From positions 558,001 to 622,000 of the forward strand of contig JABMLP010000008.1 in NCBI GenBank assembly GCA_013176395.1: a stretch of DNA of 64,000 nucleotides, written 5' to 3'. This DNA comes from Venturia oleaginea (taxonomy: Eukaryota > Ascomycota > Dothideomycetes > Venturiales > Venturiaceae). Made by a program: the position numbers and the translations under genes. Of the stretch, positions 54,069-64,000 are shown piece after piece; the stretch's first letter is position 1, and every line of letters starts with the position of its first letter. The notes under the pieces were generated by a model. The model saw only the letters and a list, made by a program, of their open reading frames with translations. It did no database searches and was not told the DNA's origin.

Positions 54069-54927
54069 TTTGATTGTGCGGTGATATTAATAGAAAATAT
54101 GCGGAATCGAAGGGTAGGAGGGTTGGAGGTGGTTGTGATGCTGCGCTTCAGTTGTAAAAAAGTTGGCGATACCGTCTCAAAGTCAATTGAATTTCTGGAT
54201 CGCCAGCAGCCGATACAGTCACGTGATAAAGGCTAAACATCGGCCATCTTCTCCTCTCCAATAGATTCTTCAGGATGAATGATCTACAAGGTTGTAATTT
54301 CTCAGGTATTGAGGATGCTGCATTGTATTTCACGAACATTAAGAGTAATCGGGAGTTATGCTAACGAAACGGACTTCAGTTCTTCAGCTTGCTGCATCAT
54401 CAACATGGAATTCATCCACCTCCATATCATTTCTATTGCAACTACCTCAAGGACGTACCGCCAGGCAAAAAAGATATAAATGAAAATCACATTTTACTGA
54501 ACGATACACACTCTCATACTTGCAAATCTGTGAACAGTTGTTCATACTTTGGGGTAAACCCGATTTTCTAAATAAGCAGCGAGCGGCTTCCAGATCAGCC
54601 TTTTCCAACAGCGAGACCGAGCCATTATATAATTTTAGCCTCTCAGAGCAAGATTCAATCGTCCAGGTTGGAAGCTTTTCCAGTTTGAAGAACCTGAATT
54701 CTTTTTTTGGCTTTACTTTGAGCCAGGTCTTACCAATTTTTACTACTAATGAATTTCAGGCATACATGAACTAACAAAAGTGTTAAGGTAAAATCGTCCC
54801 AATGGTGCAGAGTTGGGGTAGATGGTTGCCACCTGCTCCGCGTTGACCTAAACTCCAACGCCTTCTTCAGCGCTACCGGCCTTCTACTTGACGTTACCTC
54901 GAGAGCTTGGATGTCAGAACCGGTGGG
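54069..54927. other. Intergenic stretch without a supported gene
   Basis: Only short frames, AT-rich. I see nothing I can name. Confidence 0.5.
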
Positions 54928-55328
54928 ATGACTTCAGTGGGCATTCCCGTACTGGACACATCTCAATCACTCCCATGCGCCCCCACATGTACAGCTTCTT
55001 CGGCAGGATTACATTCCAAAGGACAATTTCCAGCCAAGAGTGTCAGACGACGAGAATCGAAAGCATGTCAGAGCTGTCGAGCACGCCAAATCCGGTGTGA
55101 TGTAGCTCAGTATGGAGCACTTTGTATTTATGCACATTAGATAATGCGGGATGCATTGTGACGAAGAATAAGGGCAATAAGTGGGTAGGTAAAGATTTGT
55201 CGTGGACAACCAGCCGATCTAATATAGAAAAGGGAATGCAAATGAAGTCTCGACCGACTTTATTGGCGCCAACAATAAACCTGTGTCAGGAAAGCCAGAT
55301 GATCAGCCTGCAGGTGGGCAACTTATGA
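54928..55328 (+). pseudogene. Zn(II)2Cys6 transcription factor fragment with a frameshift in the finger
   Basis: From ATG at 54928 the frame reaches RRRESKACQSCRARQIRCD, the first half of a fungal binuclear zinc cluster, then runs into a stop at 55140. The second half (LDNAGCIVTKNKG) lies in another frame from 55122. The spacing between the Cys in GALC and the next Cys is one base short of the usual C-x-x-C, so a one-base deletion fits. The following 200 bases carry no middle homology domain. It is probably a dead regulator gene. The intact family would bind CGG triplets and often regulates nearby metabolic genes. Confidence 0.65.
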
Positions 55329-56162
55329 ATGAGCACTTGCCTTCGGTTTCCACATCTCCAGGCGGATAGGATGGAACGGGGTAATTTCCATGTGGGTGTC
55401 TGATTTGTGTCAGCGGGAGGTTAACTTTACGCATAAGTAAGGTTGGGCACGACTACAACTGCCCATGTCTTAGATGGCACAAGGCACTTGTCTTCGTCCG
55501 TTGGAATGTGGGATATACATGCCCGTCAGCCTTGTGCGAGCTGTGCTTCTGGAGGCCTACGCTTGACTTTTGACTTTCAGCAACAGGAGAGATTTTGTGG
55601 TGTTTATTTTGCTAACAGAAATTTCCTTTCTCTTATCCTTCCGCCTTGGAGAAGGTACCTCCATGTATCATGCCCTTTTTCATGTCGAAAGAGATGGAAT
55701 CGCGAAAGAGAGGTTGAGCATGCCCGATTTCTGGGAAAATTTGACAAGCTTTGGAGGCCGGATCCCAAGCGAGCGGATTGTGGGAAGGGCTTGGAGAACA
55801 CTGGGAGATCCAGCAAATACCTCATGGGGAGATCGACAACGAGTGCAAGCATGCATTGCATTCAACGAGGCTATATGGCACGTGTATGGCCTTGCGGGAC
55901 AGCTTTGCCTCCAATCGGACTCGAGCTGCAACGAGCCATTGATAGCCCACAATCCACTAACAGAAATGTAGGGTAACCATCAGCCGTGGTTATCCAAATC
56001 CTGTGTCCATAAGCGCGGCCGCAAGATTTTGGGAAGTGGCGATTTAATCTAACGCGGTTAGCAACGACAACCGTAGACATTTGTTGTTGATCGTGGTCCA
56101 CGGATATTCGGATTGATAACGATGGAGCTAATTCGAACTTCGGGGATGTTGATCGATCTTGG
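55329..56162. other. Unassigned stretch with an unidentified open frame
   Basis: A plus frame (55570-55971) of 133 codons contains MPDFWENLTSFGGRIPSERI and RVQACIAFNEAIWHVYGLAG, which read like protein, but overlapping frames on both strands are equally long. It could be a relic of the zinc-cluster gene or of something else. I cannot decide. Confidence 0.3.
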
Positions 56163-56879
56163 GTGATCGTGTATATAGAGAGAATGGAACTACTGCAGAC
56201 CTTCATCAAGCTTCCATTGCAGATCAGTTCAATCCGCCAAAATGTCAACTATGGTCATGCAAGCCCAAGTCCAAACGATCATGAATTACCACCTCCAGCA
56301 GGAGGTGAAGCAGAAGTATGGTGTCCCGGAACAGTTCGAGACAAACGCCGACCGCACGAACATCAAGAAGTCACTGTTACCGATATTCTAGGACACGAGG
56401 ATGAGCTCTCGCTAGAACTAGTCCGAGACAACAAGTTGAAGGAGTTTTCAGATGCTGAAGCCGAGAAACTCAAGAAATGCCGCTGAGCCATCGTCAACCT
56501 GTGGCGGCCATTCAGTGAAGTAACCCGTGATGACCTTGCTCTCTGCGACGCTCGAACAGCAGATGCGGATGATTTTGTGGCCGTGTATGCGGATCTGCCC
56601 GAATCGCTCAGCAAAGCGAAGACTGGCTACAAATTCGCAGCGGGAGCTCGATCAGAGGCGTGGGAGGTAAAGGCCAATCCAGGATCGCATAAGTTGTACT
56701 CTGCCTCGAAGATGACGCTGAACGAGGCTTTGCTCATCAAGCAATTTGATTCGAAGAAAAACGACGTTGCGAGGAGGACGCCGCATTCTGCATTTTTTAC
56801 GAAAGATGATTATGGACCGACAAGACAGAGTGTTGAGGTCCGATGTCTATTATTTTGGGAAGATCAGTCTCATGATTGA
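56163..56879 (+). pseudogene. Relic of a CmcJ/AsaB-like dioxygenase-family gene
   Basis: The frame contains HQEVTVTDILGHEDELSLE and KLKEFSDAEAEKLKKCR, then a TGA at 56484-56486 where relatives have Trp. It continues in the same frame with AIVNLWRPFSEVTRDD, LALCDARTADADDF, SHKLYSASKMTLNEALLIKQ, FDSKKNDVARRTPHSAFF, and SVEVRCLLFWED. These are blocks of the CmcJ/NvfI-like family of Fe(II)/2-oxoglutarate-type enzymes of fungal secondary metabolism. The middle part, including the usual His-x-Asp region, seems deleted between FSDAE and AEKLKK. It is clearly non-functional. Confidence 0.75.
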
Positions 56880-57890
56880 ATGAATTTAGATTTGATGAGA
56901 ATACGTCGCCGTTCACCATTGTTCGCCGAGCCTAGTTGACGGTGTTCTTACTAGTTTGGCCCACAGCATGCGTGCCTTGAGATTCGAATGAAAATGATGG
57001 AGATATTGAGATGTTGGATCTTGTGGAAAGGACCAAATCCATCTCCACTTTCAAATCCATCACCGCCCCTCCAGCACCAGGTTGATCCTTATCAAACCTA
57101 TGCCCCTATTCTTCTCCTGTCAATGCCCTCGCCCCTCTCTTGTGCCATAAGCAAAGCTTGACTGATAGGCTTTTCTGCTGGGTACGGCCGTATTATTCAA
57201 ATTGAGGTGTAGGTGATCCAGCAACGAGACATGCCAAGGTTCTAGACCTGTACTGCTCGGCACTTGTCATGATTTCGTGAGGGCATATCTTCTTGAGTTG
57301 TTTGAACGGAAACCGGTACAACGAAGATAACGTGAAGAGTACATACCAAAGGAGGGTTGGGATGAATGAGACCAGCATGACCAAGTATATGACTAAGGAG
57401 AGAGCTGGGACATACCTGACCTCAAAGCGAAGGATTGCTCATGATATCGTTATCGCTCGTCATGTCGTTCAAGTTGCACCTCGAACTGGAAACGTCCAAT
57501 CCAAGATCGATATCGATAAATTTCCGGCGATAAGTTTTGTTGTTTCCTGACAGAAAAACATCGGAAAGGATGCGTTGCTGAGTGTTTTCTTTCGAAATGG
57601 GCAGTTTGGTGTTTGTTACTCTAGGTTTCAATTCCCATGGTACGCTCACCCCAATCGCAGGCCAACGGTCACCAACCTCACTCGGTGAGGCCAGGTAACA
57701 AGACTCGCTCTAACCCTTCCCCAACAACCGTTATACGCGATTTCATCATTGGAGCAGCTAATCCCATCTCATCTTACCCATCTGCCAACGACTTCGAACG
57801 TGTTACCTCCCGAACTCGCGCGCAAACGGCGGAGGCGCATTCAGACACCTCCGCTTGCGGGCGCGACTCCCATTCAAGTACTTATACACC
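56880..57890. other. Intergenic stretch upstream of hfi1
   Basis: It contains one hairpin element copy (57506-57564) and a few short frames without recognisable features. Confidence 0.5.
57506..57564. repeat. Hairpin element copy upstream of hfi1
   Basis: Left arm ATCGATATCGATAAATTTCC-GGC is almost the family consensus. The right arm CCTGACAGAAAAACATCGG is its weaker inverse. Confidence 0.6.
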
Positions 57891-59363
57891 ATGACGACCC
57901 TCCGAAGTTTAGAAACGGTGCCTGTTGGTGCTATGTCGCCTACAATGTCCTCTAAAGCGCTTCCAGCGTCCTCGTCGCTGTCACAGAAGCCGGTCAAGCC
58001 TGCTACGCCGGTAGCCCCTCGAATCGATGTCGAGCCCATATATGCCGCGCTCAAAGCTGGCGTAGGGAAGAATTGGAACCTATATTTGGAGACAATAAGG
58101 GATTTTCTGACAGGTATGGCCAACTCAAGGCACGATATCAATCCTGGATTGAACGTCATCAACTTATTTTGCCCATTGCTGTGAGCCAAATGCTAATTAT
58201 ACCTCACAGGCTACCTGAACCAGCAAGAAGTGTCGCGCCGAGTTGATCCATTCATCTGCTGCGATGCCTCCCTCACACACTTACACAATCAGCTCATAGG
58301 CGCTATACATACAAACGCTCATCGCGACCCTCCAGAGCCAGGCGTGGCAGCCTTCGTCTCGGCCAATGATAAACCGACTGCCGCTGCTAAGCCAGTCAGT
58401 GGAGATGCAGCAGAACAGAGGCTCAAGGTGGAGATTATGAAGCTGCCAGCGCGTGAAAGGCACCGGTTGAAGAAGATCGAAGAAGATCCAGTGGACGCGT
58501 TCCAGCAGATGATGGCAGAGGTGCACTCTACGAGGCAGATACGGCCGCCGGACTTGGTGCCCACAAGTGCTGGCGGGTACAATACCACGACAAGTGAGTT
58601 TGGAGTCTCGTGATTCGGGATCGATATCGCTAAATTTGTGGCAATATTCGATTTATCTCCAGCTTGAACCGTTTAACTAATCTGCGTGCGCCTAGATTGG
58701 GAACTTGAGATCAGCAAACGCTTTGCCCAGCCTCTATTTTCCGAGTCAAATGAATTCCCAGACGCAGATTCGATACAGAAACGCATGATACCCCTAGCCT
58801 ACCAAGAAGGCCTTGCTGGCGGTGCTGCTGATGGATGTTCCACATTTGTAAACATTGCTGCAGAAATGTTCATCAAGGAACAGCTAGCCGAACTCTTCCA
58901 AAGAACAAAGAGTAATGGCGCCAATTACATACAGACAGGCAAGTTCAAGCGACGGAAAGCGAAAGAAGAAGAATTGGCACGACGAGGTGAAGTCAAGAGA
59001 GACGTCTTTGGTCTCTTACCAGTCGAGGTTGAGACAGAGAGCAAACGAAGGCCATTCGGCCTCGAAGATCTCAGGTTCGCAATGGGTTTCGGAAACTCGT
59101 ACCTTGCACAGAATAAGATTCTCTCTACAAAGATTGCAAATATGCCATATTGGGAGGAGGATCGAAACCAGGACGATGTCGAGATGAAGCCTACCATGAA
59201 CGGTACAGCACAAAAACCGAACGGTACTACGAATGGTGCCAATGGGCATCGCGACGAGGTTATGACTGATATCAATGTCAATGAATGGTGGAATGGCGCT
59301 GGGGAATCAGATCGGACACAACTAGATGACATGCTGGACGATATTCTTGCGGCTGGTTCTTGA
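57891..59363 (+). CDS. hfi1: SAGA complex subunit Hfi1/Ada1
   Basis: Three exons (57891-58113, 58210-58593, 58696-59363) encode 424 residues. The N-terminus MTTLRSLETVPVGAMSPTMS is disordered. The SAGA-Tad1 domain starts at about residue 50 (RIDVEPIYAALKAGVGKNWN, LYLETIRDFLTG-YLNQQEVS, DASLTHLHNQLIGAIHTNAH). The C-terminal histone-fold part has NWELEISKRFAQPLFSESNE and then CSTFVNIAAEMFIKEQLAEL. Hfi1 bridges SAGA core subunits and helps recruit TBP. Introns of 96 and 102 nt; the second contains part of a hairpin element. The in-frame ATG at 57933 is an alternative start. It is the second chromatin-coactivator gene in the window, but I see no link with ssr4. Confidence 0.88.
58620..58645. repeat. 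Hairpin element arm in intron 2 of hfi1
   Basis: ATCGATATCGCTAAATTTGT-GGCAAT matches one arm of the family. A second arm is not clear, so this may be a truncated copy. Confidence 0.55.
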
Positions 59364-59522
59364 AACTCGATTCTGTCCCATGTTGGACCCTTGGTTGGCA
59401 TTGGTTTCTAGTGCTCCTTACCGTCAATGTGGGTATATTGAATACTCGCCCCTTTCTGGGCTTCTTCAACTCACTGACCCTCGATGAGAACCTCAAAATA
59501 CGTACATCACTTTCAACCAGTA

Positions 59523-59586
59523 TTCGATATTGATAAATTTGTGGCGCAGTTGACTTGAAGAATTGCCAGAAATTTATCGATATCGA
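59523..59586. repeat. Hairpin element copy downstream of hfi1
   Basis: Arms TTCGATATTGATAAATTTGT-GGC and TTGCCAGAAATTTATCGATA-TCGA are close to perfect inverses around an ~18-bp spacer. This is the best-preserved copy. Confidence 0.75.
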
Positions 59587-60578
59587 TCTGGGGTTAAGGG
59601 GCTTCAGAACCAGTGGTACTTTCGATTTTGAGGCAGTTGGAAAAGCTCCGGAATGACGAAGCCACTGTGCCCTCGTCGCTATATTGAGGTTATATTCGGA
59701 TGAGGGAAGCGAAAACCTGGGAGAGTTAGACGCGTATGGCCTGGCTCGGAACAGCTCCTTCGACTGGTCAAGACATTCTTCCTGTTCTAAAACCATCATG
59801 GAAGATTTCTCTTCTGCCAGAACATCTGCGTTTGCAAGCAGTACCAACAAGGAGATGAATGCTGAAGACACCACACGCAAGGACCTCAGGGCTAGACCAG
59901 AAAGGCCATTCAACCAAACGGAGTATATCGGGGAAAAAAAGTGTGTAGACTACAACCAGAGCTCCAAGCTCTACACGGAGATAATGTCTCCGACGCCGGT
60001 CTCTACCTCCACGCGCAATATGCCAGCAACGATGTCCCGAAACCCTTCTTGAGAGGCAAGGCACGCAGTAACAACGACAAAGACGATCCTCATTTTCAAG
60101 GGGAAAACAGGCCCAAGTGGGCCTGGTCGTCGAAGAAATTGGGACGTGTTACATCGATACGCTCCCCGAGTGACACAATGAAATAGGGGGCCTCCTCACA
60201 CGCTCACCACCAACCCAGGGCCCGAAAGGGGTCCTAGAGGTCGAAACCAACGGTTGCCGAGTAATGTAACAGAGTGAACCAACAGACTATTCTGCCTGGC
60301 AGACGGTGAAGAATTTTGGTCCTTCCAGAGGAGGATGATGTCGAGGTTATGGTTGAGGAGATGCGCTCGATGAAGATGATGAAGTCGGATTGTAGGGTGG
60401 CGGAACGTGAAGTTAGATGGTTGGGAGGAGCTATGCTTACCATCCTGAACTTGAGATGCGGTCAGAATGTCAATGATATGGATTGCTCCTTGTCCGATTT
60501 GAATTGTATCTTGAGTGGCAGCTTCACCTCACTTTTGCCGAGAGTGGACTTACTTCAATATAGGACTGTTAAATCAAG

Positions 60579-60607
60579 ATCGATATCGCTGGATTTCTAG
60601 CAATTCT
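60579..60607. repeat. Hairpin element arm (partial copy)
   Basis: ATCGATATCGCTGGATTTCT-AGCAATTCT matches one family arm. The opposite arm is weak or missing. Confidence 0.5.
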
Positions 60608-60708
60608 CTGACAAAAACTCATCTCCTCTCTCTTACCTCTCTCTCTCTATCCCCTTCTACCTTAAAACATCGAATACTACTTACAACCAAAACATATCCA
60701 AACCCTCG

Positions 60709-60780
60709 ATCGATATCGATATATTTCTTTAGAAAAAATTACAAAAATAAGGATGTTGCTAGGAATTATTCAACATCGAT
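60709..60780. repeat. Hairpin element copy, diverged
   Basis: Arms ATCGATATCGATATATTTCT-TT and TTGCTAGGAATTATTCAACA-TCGAT match the family on both sides of a 25-bp AT-rich spacer. Confidence 0.6.
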
Positions 60781-60863
60781 TAGTGTGATGTTCTCTCTCT
60801 TTAGCCAAGACTTCTTCCACTTACTCTGTCCGACGTACTAAGGAAATTCCTCTTCATAACCAG

Positions 60864-61483
60864 TGTTACGAGGAACTCGTTTCTCAACCCAGTTGATTAT
60901 GTCAAGACCTTCTTGACACCAGTGTTCTCTTGTTCTGGTCCGCGGGTTTGGGGTAAGGGCAATATCAGTCTGGAAGTGCTTACCTTAAGTACCTTCCCTT
61001 GCTCAGGTTCTTTGGAGGCTCACTAGATCCTAGCCGTCCGGTGTATCTCCCAATTCAATTGTCGTCTAACCGATTTGATCCTCAGATCAATCCTGAACGC
61101 TTGTCGGTTAGTATGAAGTTTGGGGGTGGGCTTGCTTCGTATGCATATGATTTGTGCTTGATTGTATCTAAGTAAAAGGTCGTTACTGTAGTAGGTTGAA
61201 GAAGCTCCTATGTGAGAAACATAACATGAGATAACCACACCGAGAGAAAGGAAAGTCTGTCCAACGTCCTCCATGTATACCCTTCTGGTTCTGGGTGCCA
61301 AGGTGCATTCCCACACCTCTTGGCTCTTCCCACACTTCCCACACTGTGGGCAATGCCAAGTGCTGTGGGAACTGTGGGAATATCACATGACCCATGCACG
61401 TACTATTCTCTCTTAGGACTGACCTGGTTGCACCAGTCCCCTCTTGTGCGCCCAAAGGATTCCACTCCACATCAGTCCTAACA
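60864..61483. repeat. Possible LTR, about 620 bp
   Basis: The segment begins TGTTACGAGG and ends CAGTCCTAACA, so its ends are TGTTA...TAACA, the inverted TG..CA pattern of long terminal repeats. An inner near-perfect inverted repeat (TTCCCACA twice, then TGTGGGAA twice, about 61326-61381) could be a regulatory element. No matching second LTR, target duplication or retroelement protein is visible in the window, so the call is tentative. Confidence 0.3.
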
Positions 61484-62321
61484 ACAACTTCTTGTTATCC
61501 AACCATCCTCTGCAAGTCCCGCTGTCCCTGCTCTTCGGTCTTGAGGTGATCTGTAACAACCAGGGCCTCCTCTAGCTACTCTGTCTGAACCTTGGAAGAG
61601 TACGGATGGAACATCGTAAGACCGCAATTCCCGCTGCAAATTCAATACCCGTTCTTCTTCGTCTTCTTCAAAGCTAACCTGTGTCCCTTCGGAACTCCAT
61701 GGCGAAACAGAAAGGGCTTCAATTAGCAAACTACTATATCCCTCACTCCATTCTACATCAGGCATCTCAAACGAAAACGGGAGAAAATCTAGTATCTATA
61801 TAACAAAACCATATTGCAACATAATGTGGCCCAAATGTCTTGATTTCATGGTCTAGTCTACCACAACAGACAAGTTCCTGAATTACAGTATGTCCTGTTC
61901 TTTTTCGACTAGAATATAATGAGCGGTGCCTCCGTAACCAATAGAATCCTTCAAAAACTTAGTGCTATGTCCTTCGAATCCGTAGCTAACCCCGCGGACC
62001 GACTTCAGCCATGAGTAAGCTGCTTGTGCGGCCTCGTGTGACTGACTACTCCGGGTTTCCTCCGGCTGCAACCGGCATCCATAATTGCTTTGTTGTCAAT
62101 ACAGTGAATTGTTCCGATCATGACTGGTGTGATAGGACATTGACACAGCGGAGGCTAGTAATGTAAAGTAAAATCCTTAAAGTATGTGGCCCATGCCAAT
62201 TATCCTCCCCATCTATGATTCAAGTAATTCTCACTCATTCTCCTGGCTTGTTTCGTGGTACTACAGTGATGTTAGTAACGATTTCCAAAATCCCAGATAT
62301 AGGATTGCAACAGCGAACTCA

Positions 62322-63967
62322 CTATCCATCATCATCAATCATCCACCAACACCCACCCAAAGTCGCAATAACCAACAACGCCGTCAAAAATCCCGCCCCG
62401 CCCCTTCCTGCCGTAGTCATCTCTTGATACTTTGGCTCATTTCCCTTCTTCGTCCCGGCATTCGGGTCACCCTTACTCGTCCCACCATTATTCGCGGTTG
62501 TGGGTTTCTTAGCCTTGTCGATAAGCGTAGCTTGTATAGCTCCCAATGCTGACATTTGTTCTCCAACGCCCGTGAACCCGTCCCACTTTCCGGAATTCCA
62601 ATCTCTTCCGCATTTCGAACCTGTGTCGCCACCGGAGCATTGCTGTGCTGCGCCCATAGCTGATGATTCGAGTTTTGGCATTATGAGCTCGCGTGTGAAG
62701 GGTGCGAGTTGGATTGTTCCGGCTAGCCAGCGGGAAAGGTAGGCTTTGAAGGAGGTTTGATCAGGATTGCATTGCTTAGACCATTCGCACGAGATTTCGA
62801 CCATGATATTTGGTGATAACGCGGCACCAGTTGGTGAGATGGTGGGGTAGAACCGCTTTTGGAGTTGGGTGATTAGACCGGTTACGCGTGCTTTCCACTT
62901 TTCTTTGTCTCCGCCTTTGCTCTGCGGATTGATGTGAGACAGGGTTGAGTTTTCTGGACAGGAATGAGACTTACGTGATCATACATCATAGCCGCTCCGT
63001 ATAGCATCGCACCATAGTTATAAGTCCACTGGATTCCATTTGCATCCGAACAGTTCTTGTTAACATCACTCCCATCGTTGACGGTAAAATCAGGTGTCAA
63101 ATTAGGGGTCGAGGCGAGCCAGTCCCACGTTTTATAGGCCCAGTCCAAATAAATTTGGTCTCCAGTGTAGCGTCCTAATCGAGCTGCGAGTTGGAACAGC
63201 CCTCCGGTCGAAATCGTGTTTTTGTAGGTCCACCCCGGATTCGTGAAGAAAATCTGCCATCTGAGACCGCCGGCACATGAGTCCATATCCCATCGTTTTA
63301 TCTGTGAATTGAAGACTGCTTGAGCCAACGCCAACCACTGGGGCTGAGAAGCTGGTGGGTCGGGAAAATTCAGCTCGGCTGCAGTCATGGCGGAAAATGC
63401 CCAGAACACCTAGGTCATGTCAGATCTGGATGGGACTCATATTCATAATGCCGGTCTACCTGATCATCATTGCCCTCTTCTTTGCTCGCGTTTGCTGGCA
63501 TGTAATTTCTGTCATCTCCGACCTGGAATAGCAACGAATTCGAGACCACGTTGTTGTACTGTGAATCGCCAGTCAATGACCAATATTCGATAAGTTCTCC
63601 CCACATTGCCCCAGCTTGCCATCAATAGTATGGTTTCAAAAGCGTTCCAGGAATTTGTCCGGGCTCGTTGCCATGGTAGAAGGACATCATATCCTGTGCG
63701 ATGATTTTTGCAGCGGCTTTGGCAGAGTCTGTGTGAAGTCAGTTGTTTTATCCTCCATCATGTGGTCGATTCGAGACGGAAGGTCTCGAGATTACGAGCA
63801 GAAGGTGATGCCTTCTCCATGACTCCTGCACGAACGAAGGAAACATGTCAGGAAAGAAACATACCTGGGCTTCCCACTTCCAGCTGCACAGCAGTCGTCC
63901 ATGGCATCCAGAATGCGCAATATAAGAAGAAAAGAAGCGCATGGTGAATCTGCCACATTTGGCCCAT
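62322..63967 (-). pseudogene. GH76 family (Dfg5/Dcw1-like) wall mannosidase with an internal stop
   Basis: Starting at 63967 (MGQMWQIHHALLFFLYCAFW, a signal peptide), the gene has at least four exons. Splices restore DSAKAAAKIIAQDMMSFYHG, DDQVFWAFSAMTAAE, MDSCAGGLRWQIFFTNPG, STGGLFQLAARLGRYTGDQ, and MYDHSKGGDKEKWKARVTGL. The C-terminus GFLTALLVIATLGGCWW is a GPI-type tail. All of this fits Dfg5/Dcw1 alpha-1,6-mannan enzymes, which attach GPI proteins to the wall. At 63622-63624 a TGA replaces a Trp in the conserved PYYWWQAGA block. The rest shows no decay, so this is either a recent nonsense mutation or a base error. Upstream exons may lie outside the window, but none is needed. Confidence 0.8.
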
Positions 63968-64000
63968 CGAGGCCTTCAATTTTGGGAGACCTCTATTCGC

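Larger units (their letters stand above)
59364..62321. other. 3-kb repeat-containing region without a supported gene
   Basis: Several 60-210 codon frames overlap on both strands. The longest (59913-59278, minus) reads through a hairpin element and overlaps the end of hfi1. Another (62071-61883, minus) contains SVRGVSYGFEGHSTKFLKDS but has no recognised family. The region carries three hairpin elements, a CT-rich run at about 60625-60660, and a possible LTR. Confidence 0.5.

Noticed and set aside
59278..59913. Minus-strand frame of 211 codons with a hydrophobic start
   Set aside because: It has no ATG at its start, runs through a hairpin repeat and overlaps the end of hfi1.
1..64000. CRISPR array, rRNA genes or bacterial operon structure
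   Set aside because: No regularly spaced repeats with spacers and no rRNA sequence are visible. The gene structure is eukaryotic.

Overview
The window is nuclear DNA of a filamentous ascomycete (Pezizomycotina, probably Leotiomycetes). Evidence: many short GT-AG introns of about 50-100 nt, fungal-only families (Ssr4, Hfi1, Zim17, DUF3176-like, CmcJ-like, GH128, GH76), a pogo/Fot1-type transposon, and secreted Ser/Thr-rich proteins. The lineage is inferred from content only. Exon-intron models were spliced by eye from reading frames and splice sites.

Layout. 0-3.6 kb: a tandem family of small Cys-rich proteins (three open copies, one decayed). 4-11 kb: a membrane protein, a cutinase-family esterase, mitochondrial Zim17, and cullin-3. 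13.5-19.2 kb: a GH128 glucanase, the complex I 24 kDa subunit, and a secreted orphan protein. 19.7-21.5 kb: a pogo-type DNA transposon with perfect 38-bp inverted ends and one frameshift. 21.9-32 kb: Lsm12, a very intron-rich 6-phosphogluconate dehydrogenase, an RBM42-like RNA-binding protein, and chromatin-remodelling subunit Ssr4. 33-45 kb: a P450, a secreted protein, a DUF3176-like relic and a GH20 hexosaminidase. 45-50 kb: a tiny Cys-rich gene overlapping the 3' end of sec24, then sec24 and a short-chain dehydrogenase. 50-57 kb: a decay zone with four broken genes around an intact tim17. 57.9-59.4 kb: SAGA subunit Hfi1. 59.4-64 kb: repeats, a possible LTR, and a GH76 (Dfg5/Dcw1-like) gene with one internal stop.

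The genes do not form one pathway. Housekeeping genes (respiration, mitochondrial import, COPII, ubiquitin ligase, chromatin) alternate with accessory ones (cell-wall enzymes, secreted proteins, P450, decayed secondary-metabolism-type genes). The most unusual signal is a family of about nine short hairpin elements (55-72 bp). Their arms follow ATCGATATCGATAAATTT then CTGGCAATT. Four copies lie inside predicted introns. They may be a MITE, or related to introner-like elements.
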